Assembly: GCF_000974805.1 (NCBI RefSeq)
Contig: NZ_BBQZ01000002.1
Coordinates: 499,510 to 563,509, forward strand
Length of the DNA: 64,000 nucleotides
Source of the DNA: Demequina salsinemoris
Lineage (GTDB): Bacteria > Actinomycetota > Actinomycetes > Actinomycetales > Demequinaceae
Direction: 5' to 3'
Under the pieces are notes generated by a model. The model saw only the letters and a list, made by a program, of their open reading frames with translations, was not told where the DNA came from and ran no database searches. The position numbers were made by a program, and so were the translations under genes. How positions within the stretch are numbered: position 1 is the first letter of the stretch; every line of letters begins with the position of its first letter. Below, in pieces: positions 55,028-63,302 of this stretch.

Positions 55028-55042
55028 CTTAACCTGGTTAAG
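55028..55042. promoter_or_regulatory. MarR-type operator
   Basis: CTTAACCTGGTTAAG is a perfect inverted repeat with 7-base arms around one central base. It lies 107 bases upstream of the SDR start and 29 bases beyond the marR stop, in a lower-G+C stretch. It is probably the MarR binding site controlling the SDR gene. Confidence 0.6.
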
Positions 55043-55070
55043 CACTTTGACGGGACGGAGGTCCCGACGC

Positions 55071-55541
55071 TCACTGATCCTGCGCGTACTCCTGCAGGCC
55101 GGCGGCGAAGCGCCCCAGGAGCGCGGCGAACTGCTTCCTCTCCTCGAGGCTCCACGACGCCATGATCCGGCGCGTCATGCGATCGCCCTCATCCATGAGC
55201 AGGGCCGCTCGCTGCTGCCCCGCGTCCGTGAGCGCTGCCACCCTCGCACGTCCGTCGTCGGGATCGACGACCTGCTCCACGAGGCCTCGCTCCCTGAGGC
55301 GCGCGAGGGCCTTGGTCATGGCGGCGGCCGTCACCTCGACCTGCTGAGCAAGCTCCCCCGGCCGCGTCGGCCCGCTCTCGTCGAGCTCCCACAGCACCCG
55401 CGCCTCTGTCGCTCCGACGCCCGCCTCCGCGCGACCGACGAATCGCTCGCGGAACCGCGTCGACATGAACAGCGCAAGATACCTGCGCTCGGCGAGCGCG
55501 ACCTCGCGCACCAGCGCATCGTCCACATCCTCCACGGCCAT
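55071..55541 (-). CDS. MarR-family transcriptional regulator
   Basis: This 156-residue winged-helix regulator has the recognition region RPGELAQQVEVTAAAMTKAL and the wing LRERGLVEQVVDPDDGRARVAAL. Helices at both ends form the dimer. It sits upstream of the SDR gene on the same strand, with a perfect palindrome in between, and probably acts as its repressor and as a sensor of its substrate. Confidence 0.85.
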   Translation of the reverse strand: MAVEDVDDALVREVALAERRYLALFMSTRFRERFVGRAEAGVGATEARVLWELDESGPTRPGELAQQVEVTAAAMTKALARLRERGLVEQVVDPDDGRARVAALTDAGQQRAALLMDEGDRMTRRIMASWSLEERKQFAALLGRFAAGLQEYAQDQ

Positions 55542-55628
55542 GGCACGACAGTACCGACCACGATCTCTGCGAGGGATCTCCCCCCTTCCTTGGCGATTCC
55601 TGAGTAGGCGCTTCTAGCGTCGACGACC

Positions 55629-56600
55629 ATGAAGACCAGACCCCGCAGGCCCCACCGCGTGCGCCGAGCCATTATCGCGGGCTCGGCCGCGCTCGCCCTG
55701 ACCCTCGGCGGCACCACCGCCTGGGCGCTCAACCGCTTCGTGATCGACCACGTCGAGATCGCCAGCGCCTCCGAGTACGAGGCCTCAGTGCTCGGCACGA
55801 GCGACGACAGCGACACGGCGACCACGGACGACTCCTCTTCGTCGGACGACACGACGACCACGTCGGACACGTCCGACGACGACTCCCCCGAGGTCACGAT
55901 CTCCACCTACACGTACGGCGAGGGGGACGATGCGGCGACGTACTACGTCGCGGACGTGACCTTCGACGACATCACGCAGCTCCAGTCGGCCTTCGCGAAC
56001 GACGAGTACGGCACCAACATCGTCGAGTACCCCTCGGACATCGCGGACGATGTCGGCGCGCTGTTCGCGATCAACGGCGACTACTACGGCTTCCGTGACA
56101 CCGGGATCGAGATCCGCAACGGCGTGATCTATCGCGACGAGGGTGCGAGGACCGGAGCCGTGATCTACGAGGACGGCACCATGGACGTGTACGACGAGAC
56201 GACGACCACGGCGCAGGACCTCCTGGACGACGGCGCGTGGCTCACGCTGTCCTTCGGGCCCGCCCTGGTGGACGACGGGGAGATCGTCTCCGATCTCGAC
56301 TCGTACGAGGTCGACACCAACATCGGCAACCACTCGATCCAGGGCGACCAGCCCCGCACCGCGATCGGCATGATCTCCGCCAACCACTACGTCTTCGTCG
56401 TCGTCGACGGACGCTCCGACGACAGCGCAGGCGTCACGCTGGACGAGCTCGCCGAGATCATGCAGGACCTCGGCGCCACCGAGGCCTACAACCTCGACGG
56501 AGGCGGCTCGTCGACGATGGTCTACGACGACGAGGTCGTCAACTACCCCGGCGGCTCGGGCAACGAGCGCGGCACCTCCGACATCCTCTGGTTCGGCTGA
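55629..56600 (+). CDS. Phosphodiester glycosidase (NAGPA-domain) exported protein
   Basis: This 323-residue protein has an N-terminal membrane anchor/signal segment (about 15-35) after a basic RRPHRVRRAI. An acidic Asp/Ser/Thr linker covers about residues 58-90. The NAGPA/exopolysaccharide-biosynthesis domain has INGDYYGF, GDQPRTAIGM and the motif YNLDGGGSSTMVY. Such enzymes cleave phosphodiester-linked sugars on cell-surface polymers. It ends 1 base before the GT2-GtrA gene, so the two are coupled and may work on the same surface polymer. Confidence 0.85.
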   Translation: MKTRPRRPHRVRRAIIAGSAALALTLGGTTAWALNRFVIDHVEIASASEYEASVLGTSDDSDTATTDDSSSSDDTTTTSDTSDDDSPEVTISTYTYGEGDDAATYYVADVTFDDITQLQSAFANDEYGTNIVEYPSDIADDVGALFAINGDYYGFRDTGIEIRNGVIYRDEGARTGAVIYEDGTMDVYDETTTTAQDLLDDGAWLTLSFGPALVDDGEIVSDLDSYEVDTNIGNHSIQGDQPRTAIGMISANHYVFVVVDGRSDDSAGVTLDELAEIMQDLGATEAYNLDGGGSSTMVYDDEVVNYPGGSGNERGTSDILWFG

Positions 56601-56601
56601 C

Positions 56602-57681
56602 ATGTGGGTTCTCATCCCGGCCTACGAGCCCGACGAGCGCCTCATCGATCTCGTCCGCGAGCTCGCGCCCGCGGCCCCCGTGCTGCTCGTGGACGACGGC
56701 TCCGGACCCTCGTACGGCGAGGTCTTCACCGTCGCCGAGGGCTACGGCGCCACCGTCCTGCGCCATCGCGTCAACCGCGGCAAGGCCGCGGCCCTACGCA
56801 CCGGCCTCGCCTGGCTACTTGATCACTCGGCGAAGGTCGACGTGGTCTGCGCCGACGCCGATGGCCAGCATCGCCCTGCCGACATCATGCGGGTCGCCGC
56901 CGAGGTGAACCGACGTCGGAACGCCGCCGAGCCTCCCGCGGTCGTGCTCGGCGCGCGAGCCTTCGACGGCGACGTGCCGTGGCGCTCTCGCGTGGGCAAT
57001 CGCGCGACGAGCGCGCTCGTGGCCGCCGCGTCGGGCGCCACGCTCGCCGACACCCAGACCGGCCTGCGGGCCTATCCCGCCGAGCTCGTCCCCTGGGTGC
57101 TCGGGGTCAAGGGCGAGCGATTCTCCTACGAGCTGCGCGTGCTGCTCGAGGCGGCGAGGGCGGGCATCCCGCTCATCGAGGTGCCGATCGCGACCGTCTA
57201 CCTCGACGGCAACAGCTCCTCGCACTTCCGTCCCGTGCGCGACTCCGCGCTCGTCCTGTGGCCGCTCGCGGCGTTCGCCGCATCCTCGCTCGCCGCCTTC
57301 GCGCTCGACACCGGCCTGCTGCTCGCCCTGACCGCGCTCGGGCTGACCCTCGGGCCCGCTCTGATCGCGGCGCGTGTGTCGAGCGGTCTCGTGAACTTCG
57401 CGCTCAACCGCCGCGCGGTCTTCCGTTCCGAGGGTCGTCCGCTGCCCCAGCTGGCACGTTACGTGCTGCTCGCGGCCGCGGTCCTCGCCGCCGGCTACGC
57501 CTCGTTGTCGGTGCTCACGTGGGCGGGACTGCCGCTCCTCGCGGCCAAGGTGATCACGGACGGCGGACTCTGGCTCGCCTCATTCGGACTTCAGCGCGCC
57601 TTCGTCTTCGCGCCCCGCCAGGACAGCGGGAAGCCGGTGCCCTCCGGTCGTCCGCGAGAGCGCGAGATCAGAACGCGGTAG
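56602..57681 (+). CDS. Fused GT2 glycosyltransferase / GtrA flippase-like protein
   Basis: This 359-residue protein has an N-terminal GT2 domain (about 1-220). It shows LLVDDGSG, NRGKAAALRTGL and the metal-binding DAD of CADADGQHRPAD, as in polyprenyl-phosphate glucosyl/mannosyltransferases. The C-terminal GtrA domain (about 225-345) has four helices (AAFALDTGLLLALTAL... RYVLLAAAVLAAGYA). Fusion suggests synthesis and membrane flipping of a lipid-linked sugar by one protein. It overlaps the tight unit with the upstream glycosidase. Confidence 0.87.
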   Translation: MWVLIPAYEPDERLIDLVRELAPAAPVLLVDDGSGPSYGEVFTVAEGYGATVLRHRVNRGKAAALRTGLAWLLDHSAKVDVVCADADGQHRPADIMRVAAEVNRRRNAAEPPAVVLGARAFDGDVPWRSRVGNRATSALVAAASGATLADTQTGLRAYPAELVPWVLGVKGERFSYELRVLLEAARAGIPLIEVPIATVYLDGNSSSHFRPVRDSALVLWPLAAFAASSLAAFALDTGLLLALTALGLTLGPALIAARVSSGLVNFALNRRAVFRSEGRPLPQLARYVLLAAAVLAAGYASLSVLTWAGLPLLAAKVITDGGLWLASFGLQRAFVFAPRQDSGKPVPSGRPREREIRTR

Positions 57682-57746
57682 CCACGCCTCGCCTCCCCGA
57701 ACTGGGGAGATGAGCGCAGACGACCGCGGACAGGAGAGCGCCCCTG

Positions 57747-57774
57747 GCCACCCGGGACCTCTGTCCCGGGTGGC
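57747..57774. promoter_or_regulatory. GGGAC-N4-GTCCC hairpin upstream of the por operon
   Basis: Twelve-base arms GCCACCCGGGAC (57747-57758) and GTCCCGGGTGGC (57763-57774) enclose the loop CTCT. It may be the terminator of the GT2-GtrA gene (stop 57681). The core GGGAC-N4-GTCCC (57754-57767) also matches the nrdD hypoxia-type element, and it lies about 40 bases upstream of a possible transcription start. Both roles are possible. Confidence 0.5.
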
Positions 57775-57875
57775 ACACCCCCCTGGGCATAGCGTGGACA
57801 TGTGGACGTCACCGACGACGTTCCCCCGCGGCCCGCGTGGTCGCGCCGTCGCCGGGCGTCCCCAGGGACGGACGC

Positions 57876-58487
57876 ATGAGGCAGGTCAGAATTCACGGTC
57901 GCGGCGGGCAAGGTGTCGTCACCGCCGCGGAGATGCTCGCCAGGGCGGGATTCCTCGCCGGCCACGAGGCGCAGGCCATCCCCTCCTTCGGATCGGAGCG
58001 CACGGGAGCACCCGTCGTCGCCTACTGCAGGTTCGCCGACGCTCCCCTGCGCACGCGCGAACCCGTCCTTCATCCCGACGTCGTGCTCGTCCAGGACCCG
58101 ACGCTGCTCGGCCCCGCGCAGCCGTTCTCGGGGCTCGCCACGCACGGCCTGGTGATCGTCAACACCAACGCCGACGCTCCGACCGTCAGGGCCGAGGCCG
58201 GCGTCGACGACGCGAACGCGACCGTGATCACGATCCCCGCCATGTCGATCACCATGACGCACCTCGGCAAGCCCAAGCCGGCCGCCGCCATGCTCGCCGC
58301 ATACGCCGCGGCCACCGACGACATCACGCTGGATGCCGTGAAGCAGGTCTTCCGCGACCGCTTCCCCGGCAGGGTCGGCGAGGCCAACGCGCTCGCGGCC
58401 GACGAGGCGTTCGCCTACGTCCGCGCGGAGCTCGCGGGCTCAGGCGGCGGAGGCGGGCTCGCAGCCGCGGCGACGAGGGGAGACTGA
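57876..58487 (+). CDS. porC: 2-oxoacid:ferredoxin oxidoreductase gamma subunit
   Basis: This 203-residue subunit has the N-terminal GRGGQGVVTAAEMLARAG and IPSFGSERTGAPVVAYCR, both characteristic of the PorC/gamma subunit of pyruvate/2-oxoacid:ferredoxin oxidoreductases. The ATG at 57876 with AGGGA upstream is used. It is the first gene of the por operon and is followed by porA after one base. The acid used (pyruvate or branched-chain) cannot be decided from this subunit. Confidence 0.88.
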   Translation: MRQVRIHGRGGQGVVTAAEMLARAGFLAGHEAQAIPSFGSERTGAPVVAYCRFADAPLRTREPVLHPDVVLVQDPTLLGPAQPFSGLATHGLVIVNTNADAPTVRAEAGVDDANATVITIPAMSITMTHLGKPKPAAAMLAAYAAATDDITLDAVKQVFRDRFPGRVGEANALAADEAFAYVRAELAGSGGGGGLAAAATRGD

Positions 58488-58488
58488 C

Positions 58489-59718
58489 ATGCGCGAGGTG
58501 CTCGAAGGCTCCCAGGCGGTCGCGAGGACCGTCGCTCGCTGCCGGCCCGGCGTCGTGTGCGCCTACCCGATCTCTCCCCAGACCCACATCGTCGAGGCGC
58601 TGTCCGTCATGGCTCGCACGGGCGAGCTCGCGGACTGCGAGTACGTCAACGTCGAGTCGGAGTTCTCCGCGATGTCGGTGTCGATCGGCTCATCGGCCGC
58701 GGGCTCACGCACCTACACCGCGACCGCCTCGCAAGGCCTGCTGTACATGACCGAGGCGGTGTTCAACGCGGCCGGCATGGGCCTGCCGATCGTCATGACC
58801 GTCGCGAACCGCGCGATCGGCGCACCCATCAACATCTGGAACGATCAGTCCGACGCGCTGGCGCTGCGCGACTCGGGGTGGCTTCAGCTGTACGCGGCCG
58901 ACAACCAGGAGGCGGCTGACCTCCACGTCATCGCGTTCGCGGTCGCGGAGGAGCTCGGGATGCCCGCGATGGTGTGCATGGACGGATTCGTGCTCACCCA
59001 CGCCTCTGACGTCGTGGAGCTCGCCGAGGCCGATGAGATCGACGCGTTCCTGCCGCCGTACCGCCCGCAGCAGGTGCTCGACGTCGAGCACCCCACGACG
59101 ATCGGCACGATGGCCGGACCGGAGTCGTTCACCGAGACCAAGTACCTCCAGCACCTGCGCTTCCTCGACGCGACCGAGGTCATCGAGCGCTGGTCGCTGA
59201 AGTTCAGGGAGGCCTTCGGACGCGAAGCCGGCTGCCTCGTCTCCCGTTATGACCCCGACACGCTCGAGCGCGACCACGCAGCGCCGCCGGCCGCGGCCGA
59301 GGACATCGCCGTGATCGGGATGGGATCGGTGATCGGGACCCTCCAGGCCGCGCTCGCGCCGATGCAGGCTGAAGGCGACCACGTGCGGCTCATCGGGATC
59401 CAGTCGTTCCGCCCGTTCCCCGAGAAGGCGCTGCGCGAGGCGCTCGGCGACTGCCGGGACGTGCTGGTCATCGACCGCGCGCTCGAGCTCGGCGCCGGCG
59501 GCGTGCTCACCGGCAACGTCGGGCGCGCGCTCGCGGGCACGCGCTCGCGCATCCACTCGGTGATCGCGGGGCTCGGCGGGCGTCCCATCCTCGAGGCCTC
59601 CCTCAGGGACGTGATCAGGCGCACCCGCGCGGGCGACGTCGGCAGGCTCGAGTTCCTCGACCTCAAGGAGGGTGGCGTTCCCGTGCCCCCCGTCGGCGCG
59701 ACGGAGGTGGCGCGATGA
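58489..59718 (+). CDS. porA: 2-oxoacid:ferredoxin oxidoreductase alpha subunit
   Basis: This 409-residue subunit has AYPISPQTHIVEAL, NVESEFSAMSVSIGSSAAG and YTATASQGLLYMTEAVFNA (PFOR pyrimidine-binding domain), then the middle and C-terminal domains II. The pattern suits pyruvate-type enzymes (PorA/VorB class). It overlaps the porB start by 4 bases (ATGA). It forms the catalytic core together with the beta subunit. Confidence 0.9.
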   Translation: MREVLEGSQAVARTVARCRPGVVCAYPISPQTHIVEALSVMARTGELADCEYVNVESEFSAMSVSIGSSAAGSRTYTATASQGLLYMTEAVFNAAGMGLPIVMTVANRAIGAPINIWNDQSDALALRDSGWLQLYAADNQEAADLHVIAFAVAEELGMPAMVCMDGFVLTHASDVVELAEADEIDAFLPPYRPQQVLDVEHPTTIGTMAGPESFTETKYLQHLRFLDATEVIERWSLKFREAFGREAGCLVSRYDPDTLERDHAAPPAAAEDIAVIGMGSVIGTLQAALAPMQAEGDHVRLIGIQSFRPFPEKALREALGDCRDVLVIDRALELGAGGVLTGNVGRALAGTRSRIHSVIAGLGGRPILEASLRDVIRRTRAGDVGRLEFLDLKEGGVPVPPVGATEVAR

Positions 59719-60710
59719 CCACGGTGCACATCCCGTTCCTGCAGACCGGCACGCTCGCGGTCGGCGGTCGGCTGCTCGGCGAGGACGACCGGTCCGTGCA
59801 GTCCCACGCCGACCGCCCGTCGTCCCTGACCAAGGGCCACCGCGCCTGTCAGGGCTGCGCCGAGGCGCTCGCCGCGAGGTGGGTCATGGACACCGCGGTG
59901 GAGGCGGCCGACGAGAAGCTCATCGTCGCCAACGCGACCGGCTGCCTCGAGGTCTTCTCGACGCTCTACCCCGAGAGCGCGTGGAAGCCGCCGTGGATCC
60001 ACTCGCTGTTCGCCAACGCCGCGGCCGTCGCGACGGGCATCGCAGCCTCACTGCACGCGCAGGGACGCGACGACATCCGCGTGCTCGCCCAGGGCGGCGA
60101 CGGCGGCACGGTGGACATCGGCCTCGCGGCGGTGTCCGGGATGTTCGAGCGCAACGACGACGTCCTCTACGTCTGCTACGACAACCAGGGGTACATGAAC
60201 ACCGGCGTGCAGCGCTCGTCGGCGACTCCGGCGTCGGCCAGGACGGCGACCACCCCCGCGGTCGGACGCCAGCCCGGCGCGCCCCAGGGCCAGGGCAAGT
60301 CGATGCCCAAGATCGCGATGGCCCACGAGATCCCCTACGTCGCGACCGCGACCGTCGCGGACCTCAGGGACCTCGAGGCCAAGGTCCGCACCGCGATGTC
60401 CATCCACGGCGCCCGCTATCTGCACGTGCTCGTGCCGTGCCCCCTCGGCTGGGGAGCCTCCTCCGCGGAGTCCATCAAGCTCTCGCGGGCCGCGGTCCAG
60501 TCCGGGATCTTCCCGGTGATCGAGGCCCGCGCGGGCGAGCTCACCGACGTCCAGCCGATACGGCAGCGGATGGACGTCGAGGAGTACCTGAGGCCCCAGG
60601 CGCGCTTCGCGCACCTGTTCAAGCCCGGCGGCGAGGACGCCCTCGAGCGCTGGCGAGCGATGGCCGACGCGAACATCCGCCGCTACGACCTGATGGGAGA
60701 GCGCTCATGA
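59715..60710 (+). CDS. porB: 2-oxoacid:ferredoxin oxidoreductase beta subunit
   Basis: This 331-residue thiamine-diphosphate subunit has CQGC near residue 43, the cluster-binding ATGCLEVF, the TPP motif GGDGGTVDIGLAAVSGMF and CYDNQGYMNTG. It binds one 4Fe-4S cluster and carries the catalytic cofactor. It overlaps the following GltD-like gene by 4 bases. The electron acceptor in this operon is probably the fused ferredoxin encoded next. Confidence 0.9.
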   Translation: MTTVHIPFLQTGTLAVGGRLLGEDDRSVQSHADRPSSLTKGHRACQGCAEALAARWVMDTAVEAADEKLIVANATGCLEVFSTLYPESAWKPPWIHSLFANAAAVATGIAASLHAQGRDDIRVLAQGGDGGTVDIGLAAVSGMFERNDDVLYVCYDNQGYMNTGVQRSSATPASARTATTPAVGRQPGAPQGQGKSMPKIAMAHEIPYVATATVADLRDLEAKVRTAMSIHGARYLHVLVPCPLGWGASSAESIKLSRAAVQSGIFPVIEARAGELTDVQPIRQRMDVEEYLRPQARFAHLFKPGGEDALERWRAMADANIRRYDLMGERS

Positions 60711-62350
60711 CCGGTCACGACGCACCTCCGACCCACGGCCTGTCCACGGGACCCGCGACGTCCCTCGCGTATCACACGGGCACGTGGCGCACCGAGCGTC
60801 CCGTGTACGTCGAGCTGCAGCCGCCGTGCTCGCTCGCGTGCCCGTCGGGCGAGGACATCCGCGGCTGGCTCGGGTCGACCCAGGAGGGCGACGCGGGCTT
60901 CGAGACCGCGTGGCGCCGCATCGTCTCCGCCAACCCTCTGCCGGCCGTGATGGGACGCATCTGTTACCACCCGTGCCAGAGCTCGTGCAATCGAGGACAG
61001 CTGGACGAGGAGGTCGGCATCAACGCCGTGGAGCGGTTCCTCGGCGACACCGCGCTCGCGAAGGGCTGGGCGCTGCCCACTCCCGGCCCGGCCACCGGGC
61101 GCAGGGTCCTCGTGATCGGCTCGGGTCCCGCGGGCCTGTCCGCCGCGTATCACCTGCGTCAGCACGGCCATGAGGTCGTGATCCGCGAGGCCGCCGCCGA
61201 GCCTGGCGGCATGATGCGCTACGGCATCCCCGCGTACCGGCTTCCGCGCGACGTGCTCGCGAAGGAGATCCGCCGGATCCAGGACACGGGCGTCGCGATC
61301 GAATGCGATGCACCGGTCACGGACCTCGACGCCGCGCAGTCCGAGTTCGACGCGGTCGTGCTCACGATGGGCGCCGGCGTCGCGCACCACGTGGATATCC
61401 CCGCGGGAGCGGCCTCGAAGATCGTCGACGCGATCGACGTGCTGCACGACGTCGCAGCGGGCAAGCCCCCGCTCGTCGGCCGCCGCGTCGCCGTCTACGG
61501 CGGCGGCAACACCGCGATGGACGCCGCCCGCACCGCGCGCCGCCTCGGCGCGCAGGACGCCGTCGTCGTCTACCGCCGCACCCGGGAGCAGATGCCCGCG
61601 CATCCGACCGAGCTCGAGGACGCGATCGGCGAGGGCGTGCGCGTGCAGTGGCTGTCCACGATCTCGCAGGTCGAGGGCCCGACGATCACGATCGAGAGGA
61701 TGGAGCTCGACGACGAGGGACGTCCGCACGGCACCGGCGAGTTCGAGGAGCTCGACGCCGACACCGTGATGCTCGCGGTGGGCCAGGACGCCGACCTGAC
61801 CCTCCTCGACGGAGTCGATGACGTGACCGTCGCGGACGGCGTGGTGCAGGTCGACCCCGGCACCCTCATGACGGGACGGGACGGCGTGTTCGCCGCCGGC
61901 GACGTCTCCCCCGGGTCGCGCACCGCGACCTACGCGATCGGGCGCGGCTCCCGAGCCGCCCAGGCGGTCACCGCGTACCTCGCGAGCCGGCCGGTCCCGC
62001 TCGAGCCGCCGGTGCGTGAGGCCACCTACGACCGGCTCAACCCCTGGTACTACTCCGATGCCCCCAAGCAGCATCGCACCGAGCTCGAGGCCGCGCGGCG
62101 CGTCACGGGCTTCGAGGAGGTGCTCTCGGGCCTCGACGCGGAGCACGCGGTCTTCGAGGCGCGGCGCTGCATGTCATGCGGCTCGTGCTTCGAGTGCGAC
62201 AACTGCTTCGGCATGTGCCCCGACGACGCGATCAAGAAGCTCGGCCCCGGCCAGGGCTTCGCGATCGACTACGACTACTGCAAGGGCTGCGGCATCTGCG
62301 CGTCGGAGTGCCCGGCGGGCTCGATCGACATGATCCCGGAGGTGCGCTGA
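60707..62350 (+). CDS. GltD-like NAD(P)/FAD oxidoreductase with fused C-terminal ferredoxin
   Basis: This 547-residue protein has an N-terminal Cys cluster (PPCSLACPSG, RICYHPCQSSCNRG), an FAD motif VLVIGSGPAGLSAAYHL, a second nucleotide motif VAVYGGGNTAMDAARTARRLG and the ATP/FAD-like GVFAAGDVSPGSRT. The C-terminus carries two ferredoxin-type clusters (CMSCGSCFECDNCFGMC and CKGCGICASECP). It looks like a GltD/NfnB-type flavoprotein with the missing PorD ferredoxin attached. It would move electrons between ferredoxin and NAD(P)H for the por enzyme. The start overlaps porB by ATGA. Confidence 0.88.
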   Translation: MTGHDAPPTHGLSTGPATSLAYHTGTWRTERPVYVELQPPCSLACPSGEDIRGWLGSTQEGDAGFETAWRRIVSANPLPAVMGRICYHPCQSSCNRGQLDEEVGINAVERFLGDTALAKGWALPTPGPATGRRVLVIGSGPAGLSAAYHLRQHGHEVVIREAAAEPGGMMRYGIPAYRLPRDVLAKEIRRIQDTGVAIECDAPVTDLDAAQSEFDAVVLTMGAGVAHHVDIPAGAASKIVDAIDVLHDVAAGKPPLVGRRVAVYGGGNTAMDAARTARRLGAQDAVVVYRRTREQMPAHPTELEDAIGEGVRVQWLSTISQVEGPTITIERMELDDEGRPHGTGEFEELDADTVMLAVGQDADLTLLDGVDDVTVADGVVQVDPGTLMTGRDGVFAAGDVSPGSRTATYAIGRGSRAAQAVTAYLASRPVPLEPPVREATYDRLNPWYYSDAPKQHRTELEAARRVTGFEEVLSGLDAEHAVFEARRCMSCGSCFECDNCFGMCPDDAIKKLGPGQGFAIDYDYCKGCGICASECPAGSIDMIPEVR

Positions 62351-62386
62351 GCGATCCGAGACCAGCAGCGCGGCTAGGGTGAGGGC

Positions 62387-62797
62387 ATGCCGCAGCCCGA
62401 GCCCCCCATGATCCGCGTCGTCGGCGTCGTCATGAGGGACGATGCGGGACGCATCCTCACGGTGCGCAAGCGCGGCACCTCGCGCTTCATGCTCGTGGGC
62501 GGCAAGCCCGAGCCGGGAGAGACGCCCGAGGCCGCCGCGGTGCGCGAGGCCGCCGAGGAGATCCGCGCGGCCCTCGACCCCGATGCTCTCAGCCTGCTGG
62601 GACACTTCCGCGCGCCCGCCGCGAACGAGCCCGATCACGTCATCGAGTCCACGGTCTTCACGCATCCCCTGGTCGCTCACGACGAGCCGGCGGCGGAGAT
62701 CGAGGAGCTGCGCTGGCTCGATCCCGCGAGTCCCCTGCCGGGCGACCTCGCTCCCCTGCTCGTCGGCTACGTTCTCCCCGCGCTCGCGGCGGAATAG
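62387..62797 (+). CDS. Nudix hydrolase
   Basis: This 136-residue Nudix protein has the box GGKPEPGETPEAAAVREAAEEI (starting near residue 45, given here only by its ends) and the MutT-like lead-in VVGVVMRDDAGRILTVRK. Such enzymes clean up damaged or surplus nucleotides. It is 36 bases after the flavoprotein gene but not functionally related by sequence. The C-terminal LLVGYVLPALAAE is the usual final helix. Confidence 0.83.
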   Translation: MPQPEPPMIRVVGVVMRDDAGRILTVRKRGTSRFMLVGGKPEPGETPEAAAVREAAEEIRAALDPDALSLLGHFRAPAANEPDHVIESTVFTHPLVAHDEPAAEIEELRWLDPASPLPGDLAPLLVGYVLPALAAE

Positions 62798-62851
62798 GGG
62801 CACACTGGCGAGAGAGCCACGATGCTGAGGCTCGCCCTGAGGAGGCACGCC

Positions 62852-63181
62852 ATGCGCTATCTGATCTCGGTCATCGACACGGCGACCGCATCGGCCACGC
62901 CCCAGGAGATGGCGGCGATCGAGCTCTTCAACGAGCGGCTCCAGGATGAGGGCTGGTGGGTGCTCGCCGCCGGGCTCGCGTCGCCGTCGCACTCCCGCGT
63001 GATCGACGCGCGAGGCGCGTCCCCCGCCCTCACCGAGGGCCCGCTCACCCAGGAGCCCGAGTACCAGTCGGGCCTGTGGATCGTCTCGGTCCCGGACGAT
63101 GCGACCGCGGTCGCCTTGGCGACGGACGCCTCGCGCGCGTGTCACCGCCGGGTCGAGCTGCGCGAGTTCCTCGGCGGCTGA
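62852..63181 (+). CDS. YCII-related domain protein
   Basis: This 109-residue protein has the YCII pattern (MRYLISVID, LQDEGWWVLAAGL and YQSGLWIVSVPDDATAVALA), related to a ferredoxin-like fold found near sigma-factor and stress genes. The start at 62852 follows GAGGAGG. No catalytic residues can be assigned. It lies between the Nudix gene and the glutamate decarboxylase gene. Confidence 0.75.
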   Translation: MRYLISVIDTATASATPQEMAAIELFNERLQDEGWWVLAAGLASPSHSRVIDARGASPALTEGPLTQEPEYQSGLWIVSVPDDATAVALATDASRACHRRVELREFLGG

Positions 63182-63302
63182 CCGAGTCAGCGCGTGCCGC
63201 TTTCGCTCCTGCCCTGCGTCGTCCCAGGCTGAGGCGTAGTTTCGAACTGTGCGCCGAGACACGGCGCCTCCCCTGCGGGAGCCCATGAGAGGTGCCACCG
63301 CA

